Assembly (NCBI GenBank): GCA_964384215.1
Contig: CAYLLB010000022.1
Span: 21,781-85,780, forward strand
DNA: 64,000 nucleotides
DNA from: JAJFUV01 sp964384215
Lineage (GTDB): Bacteria; Acidobacteriota; Terriglobia; Bryobacterales; Bryobacteraceae
Reading direction: 5' to 3'
This document shows positions 34,656 to 44,296 of this stretch, in pieces. The position numbers were made by a program, and so were the translations under genes. The notes under the pieces are model-generated. The model was not told the DNA's origin and did no database searches. It was given only the letters and a program-made list of their open reading frames with translations. How positions within the stretch are numbered: the stretch's first letter is position 1; each line of letters opens with the position of its first letter.

Positions 34656-36305
34656 TTACCAGAACAGGAAGTTCAGCAGGAGGCAGATGACACCCACGAC
34701 CACCGCCAGTACAGCGGGGCGCTTGTACCAGACAAGCCCCGGTTCGTTCGGGGTCGCGGTCAAGCCAAAGACCAGACCGCGCAGTTCCGTCTCTGCGCGC
34801 GGACGGGTGGCCAGGCTGACGGCAATGGTCACCAGGAAGCACACGCTCCACGCCACAATGGCGATCCAGAAATTCTGGGCCATGGTGGAGGGGAAGACGT
34901 GCACCACGCCGATCCAGCCGCCTTTGCCTTCGGCCATGGTGAGACCGTGCGTGAGGGCGGCGGCTCCGGTGCCCGCGAGCAGTCCAGTGAACGCGCCGTG
35001 ACCCGTGGCACGCTTCCAGAACATGCCCAGCAGGAATGTGGCGAACAGCGGGGCGTTCACGAAGCCGAAGACCAACTGCAGCAGGTCCATGATGTTGTTG
35101 TAGAGCCTCGCCAGATACGCGGTGCCGATGGACAGGGCGATGCCCGCCACCGTGGTCCAGCGTCCTACCCACAGGTAATGCGAGTCCGGTGCGTGGCGGC
35201 GGATGTAGCTCTGATAGATATCGAAAGTGAAAACGGTGTTGAATGCCGTCACGTTGCCCGCCATGCCGGACATGAACGATGCCATCAGCGCCGTCAGGCC
35301 CACGCCCAGAAGGCCGGAAGGATAGAATTGCGCCATCAGCGTTGGCAGCACCTGGTCGTAATCGTAACCCGCGCCCTTGACCGGCAGTGTGTAGCCAAGG
35401 TTCATCTGCATCAGCGCCATGGCCGCCACGCCGGGCAGGATGACGATGAACGGGATGATCATTTTCGGGAAAGCCGCGATGAGCGGCGTACGGCGCGCCG
35501 CCGACATCGAATTGGCTGCCAGCGCGCGCTGGATTACCAGGAAGTCCGTGCACCAGTAACCGAAAGAAAGCACGAAACCAAGCCCGGCGATCAGCCCGAA
35601 CCACTCCACCCCCATCGGATTCTGGCTGGAACTGGTGGTGTAAGTCCAGGCATGGGTCATTACGGGAGATAGTCTGGAACTGATGCCTCTCCAGCCTCCC
35701 GCCTTGGCCACGGCCAGGATCGCCAATGGGCTGAAACCCAGCACCACCAGGAAGAACTGCAGCACCTCGTTGTAGATAGCGCTGGTGAGCCCGCCCAGGT
35801 AGGTGTACACGAGCACGATGGCAGCCGACAACAACACCGAAGCCGTGAAACTCCAGCCCAATACCAGTTGGAATAAAAGGCCGAGAGCGTACATCGAGAT
35901 CCCGGAAGAAAAGATCGTCATCAACGCGAAGGTGATGGCGTTCAGGCCGCGCGTCTTCTCGTCGAAACGCAGCTTGAGGTATTCCGGGACGGACCGCGCG
36001 CGGCTGCCGTAATAAAACGGCATCATGAACACGCCCAGAAACAGCATGGCGGGAATGGCGCCGACCCAATAGAAGTGCGACGTCATGATGCCGTACTTGG
36101 CGCCGGAAGCGCACATGCCGATGACTTCCTGCGCGCCAAGATTGGCCGCGACGAAAGCCAGGCTGGTGATCCAGACGGGCACGCTGCGGCCGCTGGTGAG
36201 AAAGTCCTCGCTGGTGGAGACGCGCTTCTTCAGCCGCCAACCGATCCCGAGAACGAAGCCAAAGTACAGGGCTAGTATGAGGTAATCCGGAAACGCGAGT
36301 GTCAA
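34656..36305 (-). CDS. SSS-family sodium/sugar symporter, probable galactose transporter
   Basis: 549 aa, with about 14 hydrophobic segments. The family signatures RVSTSEDFLTSGRSVPVWITSLAFVAANLGAQEVIGM and a GxMAGNVTAFNTVFTFDIYQSYI region place it near SGLT-type transporters. The last membrane segment (AVVVGVICLLLNFLFW) ends the protein. It is the first gene of a minus-strand unit with a small membrane protein and galactokinase, which supports a galactose or related hexose substrate. A TTG start at 36303-36305 has AGAGG about eight bases upstream; no better ATG is in frame nearby. Confidence 0.88.
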   Translation of the reverse strand: MTLAFPDYLILALYFGFVLGIGWRLKKRVSTSEDFLTSGRSVPVWITSLAFVAANLGAQEVIGMCASGAKYGIMTSHFYWVGAIPAMLFLGVFMMPFYYGSRARSVPEYLKLRFDEKTRGLNAITFALMTIFSSGISMYALGLLFQLVLGWSFTASVLLSAAIVLVYTYLGGLTSAIYNEVLQFFLVVLGFSPLAILAVAKAGGWRGISSRLSPVMTHAWTYTTSSSQNPMGVEWFGLIAGLGFVLSFGYWCTDFLVIQRALAANSMSAARRTPLIAAFPKMIIPFIVILPGVAAMALMQMNLGYTLPVKGAGYDYDQVLPTLMAQFYPSGLLGVGLTALMASFMSGMAGNVTAFNTVFTFDIYQSYIRRHAPDSHYLWVGRWTTVAGIALSIGTAYLARLYNNIMDLLQLVFGFVNAPLFATFLLGMFWKRATGHGAFTGLLAGTGAAALTHGLTMAEGKGGWIGVVHVFPSTMAQNFWIAIVAWSVCFLVTIAVSLATRPRAETELRGLVFGLTATPNEPGLVWYKRPAVLAVVVGVICLLLNFLFW

Positions 36306-36389
36306 TGCAAGCCTCTAAGAGGAGGAACCCGACTAAATTGCCGAGTCTATCGCGAATCGGTGGGCGCGCGCAATTGAGCCGCGTCCCTC

Positions 36390-36403
36390 GTGATCAAAGT
36401 CAC
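36390..36403 (+). promoter_or_regulatory. CRP/FNR-type operator candidate before the RIC gene
   Basis: GTGATCAAAGTCAC is a 14-bp near-palindrome matching the GTGA-N6-TCAC core of CRP/FNR-family sites (TTGAT-N4-ATCAA for FNR/DNR, with three half-site mismatches). It lies 45 bp before the start of a nitrosative-stress repair gene, where FNR/DNR-type control is common. No FNR-type gene is in the window. Confidence 0.45.
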
Positions 36404-36447
36404 TGTCCCGGCAGGCACTTCACCCTACCATGGGCGTGGAGGGGAAC

Positions 36448-37173
36448 ATGCCGGGAACGCAAGAGAAGACTGTGTCGGAAATCGCGGCCGGATCGCTGGC
36501 CGCAGTGCGCGTTTTTGAACGCCTGGGGATAGACTACTGCTGCGGCGGCAAGCGCCCGCTTGCCGAGGCGTGCCGGGAGAAGGGCTACGATCCCGCCGCC
36601 GTCCTCGGCGAACTGGATTCAGTTGCGGCCGCGAGCGAGGCCCCGTCCCGCGACTGGAACCATGCCCCGCTGAAGGAGGTCATCGAGCACATCGTCACCA
36701 CGCACCACGATTACCTGAACCGCGAGTTGGCTCCGCTCAGTGCGCGCATCGAGAAGGTCTACAAGACTTACAACGAGAAGTACGAGCCAGCGTTGACCGG
36801 GCTGCCCGAGGTCTTCTTCGGCCTGCGCTCGGAGTTGGAGATGCACACGCGCAAGGAGGAGATGATCCTGTTTCCGGCGATAGCAGCCTACGAAACCGCA
36901 GTGGAAGCCGGTTCACCTCTGCCTCAAACACCCTTCGGCACCGCGGCCAATCCGATCCGCATGATGGAAGCCGAGCACGACAGCGCCGGCAATGCGCTGG
37001 CGGACATCCGTCGGATCACGGCGAACTACGCCATCCCCGAGTATGCCTGTGTCACCTACCGGTCCTTGATGGCGGGGCTGCAGGAACTGGAACAAGACCT
37101 GCACTTGCACATTCACCTGGAGAACAACATCCTGTTCCCGCGCGCCATCGCACTGGAGAACTCCAGGCGATAA
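36448..37173 (+). CDS. RIC-type di-iron protein for iron-sulfur cluster repair (ScdA/YtfE family)
   Basis: 241 aa. The N-terminal ScdA domain has IDYCCGGKRPLAEAC with the Cys-Cys pair. The hemerythrin-like remainder supplies the iron ligands in IEHIVTTHHDYLNRE, LEMHTRKEEMILFP, MEAEHDSAG and LHLHIHLENNILFP. The family restores iron-sulfur clusters damaged by nitric oxide or peroxide. ATG 36448 follows GGAGGGG; the in-frame ATG at 36430 precedes that site. A CRP/FNR-like palindrome upstream suggests oxygen or NO control. Confidence 0.93.
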   Translation: MPGTQEKTVSEIAAGSLAAVRVFERLGIDYCCGGKRPLAEACREKGYDPAAVLGELDSVAAASEAPSRDWNHAPLKEVIEHIVTTHHDYLNRELAPLSARIEKVYKTYNEKYEPALTGLPEVFFGLRSELEMHTRKEEMILFPAIAAYETAVEAGSPLPQTPFGTAANPIRMMEAEHDSAGNALADIRRITANYAIPEYACVTYRSLMAGLQELEQDLHLHIHLENNILFPRAIALENSRR

Positions 37174-37189
37174 GCCGATCGGCGCGAAT

Positions 37190-38389
37190 TCATCCGGCAA
37201 TCTCGGCGGCCGAGGCTTCGAAAACGTCCAGGTAGCGCCGCGCAACGTCATCCCATCGGTGGTGCTCTTCGACATAACCGCGACCCTGGCGGCCCAGTTG
37301 CTTTCTGAGCACCCGGTCGCAAAGCAGCCGGTCCATGCACGCCCGGAATTCGCCGTAATCGCGGTACCATAGCCCTCCCTGGCTGCGCACGCACTGCCCG
37401 CGCAAGACCTCCGAACGGCCGTTGGCCAGGATGGGTTTCGCCGACGCCCACCCTTCAAGCGCCGCAATGCAAAGACTTTCGTGAGGAGAAGGCGCCACAA
37501 CGATGTCGCTGGCCTGAAGGACCAGCCACTTCACGGCATCGGAGATGTAACCCGGCGCGAGAATCGAGCCGTGCGCGGGCACGCTCATGGCAGTCTTGCC
37601 GGCAAGGAGCAGCTTGGCGTTCGATTCCGGACGATCCTCGATGTAGCGAAGGAAATAGTCAATCAGCTGGCCGCAGCCTTTGGATTCACTGATGCGGCCG
37701 ACGTAAGTGATAACCGGTGAGTCCCCAATGCGCGCCCGCAGGATGTCCCACTCCGGATCGCCAGGGAGCGGATCAGGAGGGAATTCCACGCCGCCTCCTA
37801 CCAGATGGCCCACCTCGCGCTCGAAGCAAAAACGGCGCAGGACGAAATGGCGCTCTTCCGGCGTCAGGAAAATCAGATCGCGCGCATCGTGGAAGATCCT
37901 GTCGTAAGCCGCGAGGTAGATAGGCGGCTCGTCGTGCGCCGTGGGCACCAGGATGGCGCGACCGGCCACCAGCGGCAGACCGAAACAGGTGGTGGCGTAA
38001 AGGTACGTGAAGAAGACAAACAGGTCGTAGTCCTCGCGCTTAGCGGCGAGATAATCAAATAAGTCCGGCACAAGAGGCCCTTGCGCGCGGATCCATTCGA
38101 TCTCGTCTTTTTCGGAGTGCGGCTGGTGAAGCACCCGGCCGGACAGCCAGGCGAGTTTCTCCCGCTCGCGGCGGCGCGCCGCCGGGAACCGGCGCACCGT
38201 GACGCCGTTCAATATTTCCGCGCCTGCGGGAAAGCGATTCTCCCAGGTCGTGTAATCCACGGCGCAGGTGGTCAGCACATCGAGATCGACGTGCGCGGCC
38301 AGACGCTCGGCAACGGAGCGGCACATCATTTCGCTGCCGCCGGTGACGCCATTCCCGTAGCGCTGCACAACAAAGGCCAGGCGCCTCAT
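37190..38389 (-). CDS. Glycosyltransferase (GT4-type)
   Basis: 399 aa, GT-B build. The N-terminus MRRLAFVVQRYGNGVTGGSE holds the G-G-S-E loop. The C-terminal half shows ITYVGRISESKGCGQLIDYF and the nucleotide-sugar motif SPHESLCIAALEGWASAKPILA (E-x7-E). The family transfers sugars from nucleotide-sugar donors with retention. It overlaps the upstream glycosyltransferase gene by four bases, so the two are one operon. Probably builds a surface glycan; acceptor unknown. Confidence 0.88.
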   Translation of the reverse strand: MRRLAFVVQRYGNGVTGGSEMMCRSVAERLAAHVDLDVLTTCAVDYTTWENRFPAGAEILNGVTVRRFPAARRREREKLAWLSGRVLHQPHSEKDEIEWIRAQGPLVPDLFDYLAAKREDYDLFVFFTYLYATTCFGLPLVAGRAILVPTAHDEPPIYLAAYDRIFHDARDLIFLTPEERHFVLRRFCFEREVGHLVGGGVEFPPDPLPGDPEWDILRARIGDSPVITYVGRISESKGCGQLIDYFLRYIEDRPESNAKLLLAGKTAMSVPAHGSILAPGYISDAVKWLVLQASDIVVAPSPHESLCIAALEGWASAKPILANGRSEVLRGQCVRSQGGLWYRDYGEFRACMDRLLCDRVLRKQLGRQGRGYVEEHHRWDDVARRYLDVFEASAAEIAG

Positions 38390-39504
38390 CGGAACACCTC
38401 ACCGCACGCGACTTGCTCCATCAAGGATTCGAGCCGCGCGTTGAGGATGCCGGGCCGGAAGTTCTCCTGATACCTCCGGAAACCAGCGGCGGCCAGGTGT
38501 CGCGCCAGACGTCCATCCTCAATCACGGTGTGAATGGACTCGGCAAGGCAACCCGCATCGAAATGGTCCCACACCAGCCCGGCCTTGCCTACCGTTTCAC
38601 CAACGGCCGTCGTGCCCCAGGCGACGATGGGCAGACGGAAATACATGGCTTCGACCAGCGGCATGCAAAAGCCTTCGTGCTCGCTCGCGGAAAGGAACGC
38701 GTCAGCGAGCGTATAGAGACTACGCAACTGGGATGGCGTGACAGCGCCCGCAAAGGCCACATACCTTCCCAGCCCCAGCTTCTCGGCCTCGCGTTCCAGG
38801 GCCTCGCGGTAGCTGGACAGGTTCGGGTCCACCTTGCCGGCGAAAATGAGCCGTGCGGGCGCATTCGACCAGCGGCGGTATTCCGCAAGCACGCCCAACG
38901 CTCGCAAATGTCCCTTGTTCGGCTTCAGGCCCCCGACGAAGAGGATGTTCGCGGTGCCGTCCTTGTAACGGTCGAGCGTCGGTGCGTCGAATGGGACGCG
39001 GGCCAAATCTTCCGTCGCGTGGAAGGGGGCCAGCGCCGCGGTGCGGGCAGCCGGCGCACCCAAGCGGATCAGTTCGTCACAGTTGAAAACGGAATCGCCC
39101 AGAAACCAAGCGCGCGGCAGATTCGCCAGGCGCCTTGTACTCGCCTCGCCTTCTTTGCAGGCGCGGTAGTGCCCTTCCGAATAACGCGAGAAAAACCGCG
39201 CCGGCGTGATGTTGTGATACCGGATGACAACCTTCGCCGGCGAGGCCTCGATGAGCCGCTCGCCCTTGGGCCACGCGATCGCATGGTGGTATATGAGCGT
39301 GGCGTCCGAATCGTTCCAGCGCCGGTGGTCGCCCGAATCGAGGAAGCGGCCTACACCGGCACAGGTCCTGTCGATCTCGTCGGCGAAAACTTCCACCTCG
39401 TAGCCACCGGCACGCAACACCGCGGCCATGCCCCGAACGTCGCTGCCAGTGGCGTCGTAGGATGTCAGGCTCGGCGTGAGGATGTAGACCTTCGATTTGC
39501 GCAT
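38386..39504 (-). CDS. Glycosyltransferase (GT-B, group 1)
   Basis: 372 aa. MRKSKVYILTPSLTSYDATGSDVRGMAAVL starts a GT-B Rossmann half. The donor half has ILFVGGLKPNKGHLRALGVLAEY and the E-x7-E segment SASEHEGFCMPLVEAMYFRLPIVAWGTTAVGE. It starts seven bases after the end of a small coiled-coil gene and overlaps the next glycosyltransferase by four bases. The three genes form a minus-strand operon, likely for exopolysaccharide or lipopolysaccharide. Confidence 0.88.
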   Translation of the reverse strand: MRKSKVYILTPSLTSYDATGSDVRGMAAVLRAGGYEVEVFADEIDRTCAGVGRFLDSGDHRRWNDSDATLIYHHAIAWPKGERLIEASPAKVVIRYHNITPARFFSRYSEGHYRACKEGEASTRRLANLPRAWFLGDSVFNCDELIRLGAPAARTAALAPFHATEDLARVPFDAPTLDRYKDGTANILFVGGLKPNKGHLRALGVLAEYRRWSNAPARLIFAGKVDPNLSSYREALEREAEKLGLGRYVAFAGAVTPSQLRSLYTLADAFLSASEHEGFCMPLVEAMYFRLPIVAWGTTAVGETVGKAGLVWDHFDAGCLAESIHTVIEDGRLARHLAAAGFRRYQENFRPGILNARLESLMEQVACGEVFR

Positions 39505-39510
39505 GGGCGG

Positions 39511-39951
39511 CTACGCGCGTGGCTCCCGCGCGCCGGCGTCCGGCGCCGGTTCTCCCAAGCGCCGCTCCAGGCTTGCTATCCTCGACTGCAGGCCCGTTGA
39601 GACGCTTTCGAGCGCGGCTACCTGTTCCTCCAGCACGCGCAGGGTAACTTCGTTGAAGTCCGTGATTTGCGGCGTGTACCAGAACAACATACGCCGGACC
39701 AGGCGTACCAGGATGGAACTCAAGCGCGCGCGCAAAGTGGCCGGCTGCGGGGGTTGCGTTCCGATGGCCGCCGAACAACGCCGCGCGTGTTCAATGAGCC
39801 GCAGCAGGTCCTTGAAGTCGACAACGGCATCCGGAGCCAGGGACGTCGCGGCGCCGGACGCCTGTGGTGTTGATGCGAGGCGATCTCGAACCCGCTCGCG
39901 GATTTCCTCCATGATCTGCTCGACGTCGATACGGGACTCTGGCGTGGACAT
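39511..39951 (-). CDS. Coiled-coil protein heading a glycosyltransferase operon, unknown function
   Basis: 146 aa. The N-terminus (ESRIDVEQIMEEIRERVRDRL) is helical. The middle has a basic/hydrophobic segment (LVRRMLFWYTPQITDFNEVT) and the C-terminus is a coiled coil (RVLEEQVAALESVSTGLQSRIASLERRLG). It is the first gene of the operon with two glycosyltransferases. Proteins of this build often precede glycan methyltransferases or glycosyltransferases and may act as length-setting or membrane-adaptor parts. Not a recognised family. Confidence 0.65.
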   Translation of the reverse strand: MSTPESRIDVEQIMEEIRERVRDRLASTPQASGAATSLAPDAVVDFKDLLRLIEHARRCSAAIGTQPPQPATLRARLSSILVRLVRRMLFWYTPQITDFNEVTLRVLEEQVAALESVSTGLQSRIASLERRLGEPAPDAGAREPRA

Positions 39952-40003
39952 GCGTAAAGTCCCTATCTTTATAGCAGTTCGGCAAGCAGGAAACCAGTTT
40001 CTG

Positions 40004-40945
40004 TTACGCCACCGCGTCGAGCACGGGGGCGGTTTGTTCGGCCGTTGCGAAGAGGGCGGTCTGCACGGGAGCGTCGGCGCGGTAGCCGGACAGGCGGCCC
40101 GGGTAGAGTTGCACCAGGCGCGAGGGAGCCTCGAACGATGCTTCGCCTACCAGGCGCTTCAACTCGATCGCGTTCACCACGCTGGCTCCCCGCGCGTCGT
40201 TGGTAAAAACCACGAACGTGGCTGTGGAGAATGCGCTGACGCGCTCGAAGCGCGGTTTCCATTCCTCAAATTCTTCGGCGCCGTAGAGGTAGTCGGAGCG
40301 GTGCTTCCGCGAGCCGGGATTCTCGAACTCCTCGCGCCAATAGAGCGGGTTACGGCCGTGCATGCGCACATATCCGACGGGCGAAGTCAGGTACGCCGTG
40401 GGCGGCATGGCGCGCGTGTGTGAAGGCTGATCGACGTTCACGAATCCCAAGTGATAGTCGATCATGGTGCCCAGAGCTTCTTCCCGCAGCCAACTGTCAT
40501 GCGGCATCTCGGCTACCAACGGGAATTCGTGAAAGGTACGCCTCAGGGTGATCAGGAACTCGCGATTCTCGGCCGTGAAGCGGAAGGACCACGGAAACTG
40601 CATCACGACGCAGCCTAGCCGTCCGGCCTTGTGCAGGGGCCTCAGACCCTCCTTGAAGGCAGCCACCGCAGCCGGATCCAGGGCGCGGTCATACGTGAAG
40701 CGGCGCCCGAGCAAGGCAGTGAACCGGAAATGCGGATTACGCTCCACCTTGCCAAGCCACAGCCGCGCCACCTCCGGGCGCAGCGGATGGTGGAAAGTGG
40801 CGTCGATTTCGACGGCGTCGAGGAACCGCGATAGATACTCCAGCCGGTGAAAACCGTGGCGGCGCGGCGTTGGGTAAACAGCGTCGTCCCAATGCGAATG
40901 AGTCCAGCCGGAAGTGCCGGCCAGGATCTTGGAGGAGGTCTGCAT
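40004..40945 (-). CDS. DUF72 family protein
   Basis: 313 aa from ATG 40945, with AAGGAG a few bases upstream. DUF72 hallmarks are visible: AGTSGWTHSHWDDAVYP at the start, YLSRFLDAVEIDATFHHPLRPEV, GCVVMQFPWSFRFTAENREFL, FPLVAEMPHDSW, and YVRMHGRNPLYW with a late VFTNDARGASVVNAIELKRLV. The family has a TIM-barrel fold and unknown function. Its promoter region carries a 19-bp palindrome over the predicted -10, so regulation by a dimeric repressor is likely. Confidence 0.88.
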   Translation of the reverse strand: MQTSSKILAGTSGWTHSHWDDAVYPTPRRHGFHRLEYLSRFLDAVEIDATFHHPLRPEVARLWLGKVERNPHFRFTALLGRRFTYDRALDPAAVAAFKEGLRPLHKAGRLGCVVMQFPWSFRFTAENREFLITLRRTFHEFPLVAEMPHDSWLREEALGTMIDYHLGFVNVDQPSHTRAMPPTAYLTSPVGYVRMHGRNPLYWREEFENPGSRKHRSDYLYGAEEFEEWKPRFERVSAFSTATFVVFTNDARGASVVNAIELKRLVGEASFEAPSRLVQLYPGRLSGYRADAPVQTALFATAEQTAPVLDAVA

Positions 40946-40967
40946 GAGGCTCCTTTCGCTTTTTCTT

Positions 40968-41008
40968 CTTATACTGATAGTGTAAGGAATTCCACTGGCG
41001 AAAGTCAA
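40968..41008 (-). promoter_or_regulatory. Promoter with overlapping operator palindrome for the DUF72 gene
   Basis: On the minus strand, TTGACT (41003-41008) and TACACT (40979-40984) are 18 bases apart. The -10 lies inside CTTACACT-ATC-AGTATAAG (40968-40986), an inverted repeat with one mismatch between arms. This is the geometry of a repressor or MerR-type operator; the regulator is not in the window. Confidence 0.55.
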
Positions 41009-41028
41009 GCGAAAGTTGCCTGCGATCC

Positions 41029-43477
41029 CTAGTACTTGGCTTTGGTCGCGCGGCCCGCAGTCTCCCCGCGCAGCCAGACGTACAACGGAGCGTGGGGCGC
41101 GGGCGATGGCCACGGCAAGGCGACGCGCAGGATCTGCTCGTGTGCGCTGCCCACCACGGGTTTCGGCAGGTCCTTCACAGCGAGACCGGATTGGGCGTCC
41201 CAGCCCGTTTTTTCAATGATTTCCAAATCTTCGCCGCGCAACACGCCGGCGTATACGCCGGGCGACAGCGCCTCGTCGGTCAGGGTGAAGCTCTTGATAT
41301 GAGGCAGGCGCACGATCTTCCCAAGGGTGGCCGGCTCAGAGACGCCTTCCGGGGTGACTTCGACCGACGCCGTCAGATCGCAGCCGGGTTGCCCGGCGCT
41401 GGCTGGATCGACCGAAAGGAACAGCAGCCCTTGCCCGGCGGATTCCAGGCGGATCGAGTCGCGCTTCTCACCCGCCCGCACTGCGACGTCCGGGCCTCCC
41501 GAAGCGCAGCGCAGCCGGACGGCAGGTTCGCTTGCGAGGTTGTCCACCTGCATGGAGAAGCTCGCCACCGCCCCTGCCGGCAACTCCCGTTCATGCAGAA
41601 CGACGCTAAGGTCCTCGGGAAGGCTGGCCTTAACTAAACCGATCTTCGGCCGTGGTCCCAGGACGGTCAACGCGCCGCCAAGCCGCAAGGGCTGGTGCAC
41701 GCCCTCTACTTTGAGGTCGAGGTCCATGCGGTCGCCCTTGTTCGCGCCCTGTTTCAGGCACACAGTGACCCGGCGCTCGGCCGGAGAACCGCCTGTCTCC
41801 AGAGTGAACTCGGCGTGATCGGATTGAATCTGTTCGATACGGTCCAGGCCCGCGCCGCGTAAGACGACAACCTGCGATTGCTCACCGAAGTTGGCCGCCA
41901 GGGGCACATTGCGGATGGCCGGGTGCGGCGGCAGGACGCGGAGGGGGACTGGCTGGGCCTTACTCCCGGACTGGGTGAGCAGCAGGTGATACCGGCCAGC
42001 GGCGAGCTTCGCGGTGTCGATGTCCACCTCGATGCTGTCCTGGGGTCCGGCGCGTTTGCCTATGGGAAGAGTGAAAGTCAGTTCCGTGGGCACCGCCCTT
42101 TCATCGCCGTCTTTTCGCAGGGCAATTTTCTCAACGAACTGGAAGTCAGCGCCCTCCAACTTGGCGTGCACCATGCCGGAACCGGTGACGAGTTTATCCG
42201 CGCTGGCATCCGACACCTTAACCTGCGCGAAATCAGGCAGTTGCTGGGCGTTAACATCGCCCGCGACTTCAAACCCGTCCCAATCCCAATCGGCCTTCAG
42301 CTTGTAAGCACCCGCTGGGAGGGCGACCTTGGCCAGATCGAGCGAAAGGCCCTTGCCGGCGATTACGACGACCGGAACCAGATACCCCTTCCCCTCCCGG
42401 GAAACCAACTGCCAGTTCCGCGCCCGGTTGAGGTACTTCCAGGTGGCCGCCTCGGCCGATTTTACTTCGATTTGCGAGGCCATCCCGAGCGGAACATACG
42501 AGGCAGCAGCGACAGTGAGCGCTGGCTTGTTTGCGTTCGGCAGGCGCAAGGCCCACAGGTATGCCAGGCGTGTCCGCGATTTCACGGCTTCCCGCTTGGC
42601 GCAGAGCGTCAAGCCGCCGCTATCGGACGACAGCACCAGGGCCGAGCGGAAGGCTGTATCCGGGAACATCATCGTGCGCAGGTTTTGAACCATCATGGCA
42701 CCGCCGGCGGCCAAGCCCACAGTGTTGCCGAGGAAAAGTCCGGCCACCGAGGCCGCCAGTCCCGCCGACTGCTGGAACCTCGCGGCGGACTGCTGGGCCA
42801 GCGGATCGTACGAGTTGAGCGCGGGGTTCAGCGCCCGCATCAGGGAGAGGGCCTGCTCGTTGGTCGGGGCCGTGCGGTCCAGTTTGGTTATCGAGGCGCC
42901 CGACTGGGCCGCGATGCCGGAAACAGCCGCGTCCAGGGAGTTCGATTTGGTGGGATCGCCTTCCCACACGGTGAGAGTTTCGATCAGCATTTCCACTTGC
43001 GACGTCTGTTCCGCGTAGTCGGCAAGCTGCGAAACGAGCTCCCGGTCCTTCTTTACCAGCGACGTAACTTTTTTTGTGTCAAGTNNNNNNNNNNTCAAGT
43101 CCTTGCGGCCCGAACACCAGCGCGACGACTCCCACCGACTTCTCCACATTCCATTCGCCTGGCTCGCTGGCGGGATGGCGATCCAGCACCGTCAGGGTGG
43201 TTTCCGAACCCAATGGGCCGCTTTCGGGCGCCAGCACCAGGGCGATTTCGGCGGATTTCCGGTAATCGGCCGGCAACTGTCCCGGCCGGTAAACGATCTT
43301 TTGCCCGGGCAGCACGGCATTCATGCTGCGGAGGGGTCTTGCCGCCGAACCTGTGCCAGGATCCACCAGAAGTTCGAAACTGCCCATCGGAAGGCTGGCG
43401 GGGCATCCTTTCGGGGCAGCCGCCAGTACCGAAGCCATCAGGATGAAAACAGCCGGAAGAGTGTTTTGCAGTCGCAT
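41029..43477 (-). CDS. Large exported protein of unknown function (crosses the N gap)
   Basis: Begins at 43477 with a signal peptide (MRLQNTLPAVFILMASVLAAA). The two parts lie in different frames only because of the 10-N gap. Both flanks of the gap carry the same six bases (TCAAGT on the plus strand); merging them and dropping the Ns gives one frame reading GPQGLDTKKVTSL and a protein of about 810 aa. The middle has a glycine-rich hydrophobic stretch (AASVAGLFLGNTVGLAAGGAM). The rest is a series of beta-rich modules with repeated phrases such as LAAGRYHLLLTQSG and PAGAYKLKADWDW. No enzyme motif is seen. Function not assigned. Confidence 0.72.
43085..43094. other. Assembly gap (10 N) with duplicated flanks
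   Basis: Ten unknown bases. The six bases before (TCAAGT, 43079-43084) equal the six bases after (43095-43100), as expected when two overlapping contig ends are joined by a placeholder gap. The true sequence most likely has a single copy and no missing bases. Confidence 0.75.
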
Positions 43478-43554
43478 GATTGGAATGAACGCACCTGGGG
43501 AGATTTCTCCCCTATTCCATCATGACGCGGTTGAAGGCAAAATGGTCGATGGCT

Positions 43555-44262
43555 TCAGTTGAGAACCTCGGCCTTGTCCCGGCCCGTCATCTTTTCGGCG
43601 GCGTAACGCAGCACCAGGCGCGTGGTGCGGTGCTTCCAGGCGGAAAGGAATGCAACGGTCTCCCGCGGGCGTTTCGGGTAGGTCTCCTTCAGCAGCCACC
43701 CGACGCCCTTTTGAACCATGTCGTCCGGGTCCTCGAGCAACAGCGAAGCGATGCGCAAGATGGCTTCCGTGTTCCGGCCTTGCTTGGCCTCCTGGAGCAA
43801 AGCCACGGCGGCCGCGCGGCGTTTCCAGCGGTTAGTGGAAGTAGTCCAGGCGGGCAACCGCTCGATTAGTTCGGGCGCGTTGGCGATGGAAGCGGCCAGC
43901 AGCCAACTGGAAACCCCGTCGGTGTGCGCCCAGTTGCGAACGTAGTGGTCGATCCAGCGGGTGAACATCCCGAATTCCGCTGCGCCGCACTGGCGCGCAA
44001 AACGGCGGTACAGATAAATCGCCACCACGCCTTCCTCGAGTTTGCCGCTTTTCCAGAGAACCTCACAGAGTTTGTTGCGATCTGTGGCCGGCCAGGCTTT
44101 GACGCGACGGTAAAGTTCGGCTGCAATGCGCTTCACATCTTCGCCGCGCACGCCATAGTTCGAAACGGCTTCCTGAAAGAAGCGATACTGTCCACGGCGG
44201 AAATCCTCGTCCATGGCAGCGGCCAGTTGGCCTCGGACCCATTGTGCGAGTTGGTCAATCAT
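43555..44262 (-). CDS. AlkD-like DNA alkylation repair protein
   Basis: 235 aa, all helical HEAT-like repeats. The family traits are FFQEAVSNYGVRGEDVKRIAA near the N-terminus, WIDHYVRNWAHTDGVSSWLL, TSTNRWKRRAAAVALLQ and DDMVQKGVGWLLKETY. AlkD-type glycosylases excise bulky or cationic alkylated bases without base flipping. Divergent from the sulfatase maturase, 34 bp apart. Confidence 0.88.
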   Translation of the reverse strand: MIDQLAQWVRGQLAAAMDEDFRRGQYRFFQEAVSNYGVRGEDVKRIAAELYRRVKAWPATDRNKLCEVLWKSGKLEEGVVAIYLYRRFARQCGAAEFGMFTRWIDHYVRNWAHTDGVSSWLLAASIANAPELIERLPAWTTSTNRWKRRAAAVALLQEAKQGRNTEAILRIASLLLEDPDDMVQKGVGWLLKETYPKRPRETVAFLSAWKHRTTRLVLRYAAEKMTGRDKAEVLN

Positions 44263-44296
44263 CAGGGAGCTCCGACCTCGCTGCTACACTGGCCTT

